This document shows, one piece after another, positions 63,180-64,000 of a stretch of 64,000 nt of DNA. A program made the translations under genes and the position numbers. The stretch lies in assembly GCF_020215645.1 (NCBI RefSeq), contig NZ_CP084058.1:9486001-9550000 (forward strand). The letters are read 5' to 3'. Each line of letters opens with the position of its first letter. Positions within the stretch are counted from its first letter, which is position 1. The DNA is from Nonomuraea gerenzanensis (GTDB lineage: Bacteria > Actinomycetota > Actinomycetes > Streptosporangiales > Streptosporangiaceae). Under the pieces are notes generated by a model that saw nothing but the letters and a program-made list of their open reading frames with translations, searched no databases and was not told the DNA's origin.

Positions 63180-64000
63180 ATGGAGACAGCGCGGAAGCGC
63201 CCGGGAAAGGCGCCGAAAGTGGCTGTCGCGGCGGCGGTGCTCGCTCCTCTCACGCTGACCGCGTGCGGCGGAGCGGCCGCCTCCGGCACGGAATCCCCGA
63301 ACACGCTGACCATCCAGGACTACTACGACGAGGCCCAGGACCCGATCTACCACTCCTGCGCGCGCGGCACCGGCGTCTCCATCGAGATCAGCCACGTCGC
63401 GGGCCCCGGCCTGATCCCCAAGGTGCTCCAGCAGAGCTCCTCCCGCACCCTGCCCGACGTGCTCATGCTCGACAACCCCGACGTGCAGCAGATCGCCGAG
63501 TCCGGCGCGCTCTCCCCGCTGTCCGACTACGGCGTCACCGGCGAGGGCATCCTGCCCGCCGTGGTGAAGGCCGGCACGTACGCGGGCAAGCTGTACGGGC
63601 TCGCCCCCGCCGTGAACACGCTGAGCATCTTCTACAACAAGGACCTGTTCCGGCAGGCCGGCATCACCACCCCGCCCGCTACCTGGGCCGAGCTGCGCGC
63701 GACCGCGAAGAGGCTGACCGGCCAGGGCCGCTACGGCTTCGCGATGAGCACCGTCAACACCTACGAGGGCACCTGGCAGTTCCTGCCGTTCATGTGGGGC
63801 AACGGCGGCACCGAGCAGGACATCACGACGCCGCCGACCGTCCAGGCGGTGCAGTTCCTCCTCGATCTGCAGAACGACGGGTCGATGTCCAGGAGCTCGA
63901 TCATCTGGAGCCAGGACGACGTGATCGACCAGTTCATCGCGGGCAAGGCGGCGATGGTGGTCAACGGGCCGTGGCAGCTGCCCGCCCTGCGGGAGCAGCG
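63180..64000 (+). CDS. Sugar ABC transporter substrate-binding lipoprotein (C-terminus off window)
   Basis: The frame is open from ATG 63180, preceded by AGGAG 7 bp upstream, to the window end (273 codons seen). The signal peptide AVAAAVLAPLTLTACGG carries the lipobox LTAC. The mature sequence, LPDVLMLDNPDVQQIAESGA, LYGLAPAVNTLSIFYNKDLF and TPPATWAELRATAKRLTGQG, is that of family 1 extracellular sugar-binding proteins. It starts a sugar import operon under the LacI gene. Confidence 0.92.
   Translation, partial: METARKRPGKAPKVAVAAAVLAPLTLTACGGAAASGTESPNTLTIQDYYDEAQDPIYHSCARGTGVSIEISHVAGPGLIPKVLQQSSSRTLPDVLMLDNPDVQQIAESGALSPLSDYGVTGEGILPAVVKAGTYAGKLYGLAPAVNTLSIFYNKDLFRQAGITTPPATWAELRATAKRLTGQGRYGFAMSTVNTYEGTWQFLPFMWGNGGTEQDITTPPTVQAVQFLLDLQNDGSMSRSSIIWSQDDVIDQFIAGKAAMVVNGPWQLPALREQ

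Overview
This window is GC-rich actinomycete chromosome. Coding density is high, GTG and TTG starts are frequent, and many genes couple through ATGA or GTGA overlaps. It carries an LLM-class F420 oxidoreductase, a PF04672-type methyltransferase, MT0933-like and DUF2795 proteins, and a DUF6504-dnaE2 pair. The mix fits Streptosporangiales (a Nonomuraea-like organism), which is inference from gene content only. I saw no tRNA, rRNA, insertion sequence, prophage or CRISPR array. Both ends cut a gene: a GTPase on the minus strand at the left, and a sugar-binding lipoprotein on the plus strand at the right.

Layout. 1-7.2 kb (minus): a P-loop GTPase with a huge acidic low-complexity N-terminus, then read upstream cobA (Met8-SUMT fusion), an arginase-family hydrolase, cobT, a CbiX-like protein without the expected metal-binding histidines, and cobL. 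The cobalamin gene cobQ lies apart at 45 kb. 7.2-9.9 kb: a tandem GNAT, a DUF2795 protein and an eRF1-like (baeRF/VLRF1-type) protein. 9.8-13.3 kb: the lactate-oxidation operon lutABC, divergent from a FadR/LldR-type regulator, with two tandem operators between them. 13.3-20 kb: sulfatase, LLM oxidoreductase, FtsX/MacB-type ABC exporter, an orphan NarL-type response regulator and a DUF4328 membrane protein. 20-24 kb: DUF6504 and dnaE2 (mutagenic translesion polymerase) behind a clear LexA/SOS box. 24-29.3 kb: a GntR/UTRA regulator divergent from a complete binding-protein/two permeases/ATPase/HAD-phosphatase operon.

29.3-39 kb is the most accessory-looking part. It holds a receptor Ser/Thr kinase, then TetR | ABC-F | virginiamycin B lyase | pentapeptide-repeat protein, then TetR | TetX-like FAD monooxygenase. 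Three intergenic tandem-repeat arrays (periods 41, 41 and 49 bp) bracket these modules, and the monooxygenase has an in-frame 36-bp repeat. ABC-F plus virginiamycin B lyase under one TetR looks like a two-component streptogramin resistance cassette, because ABC-F proteins can protect the ribosome from group A and the lyase opens group B. The ABC-F gene seems to start at CTG.

39-49.4 kb: quinone oxidoreductase, LysE exporter, ABC-2 drug-type exporter with a co-transcribed PucR regulator, MT0933-like antitoxin homologue, MFS transporter with a strong palindromic operator, cobQ, SAM methyltransferase, acyltransferase and patatin. 49.4-57.8 kb: two MerR systems (one controlling an SDR), an AlkA-like glycosylase, a wHTH regulator divergent from a STAS anti-anti-sigma factor with paired operators, hemerythrin, an unusual ferritin-like protein, an orphan histidine kinase and a membrane-anchored secreted protein. 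57.8-64 kb: a very large secreted calcineurin-type phosphoesterase with three repeated beta-rich modules, a LacI regulator and, divergent from it, the start of a sugar ABC operon with two LacI-type operators around a TTGACA promoter.
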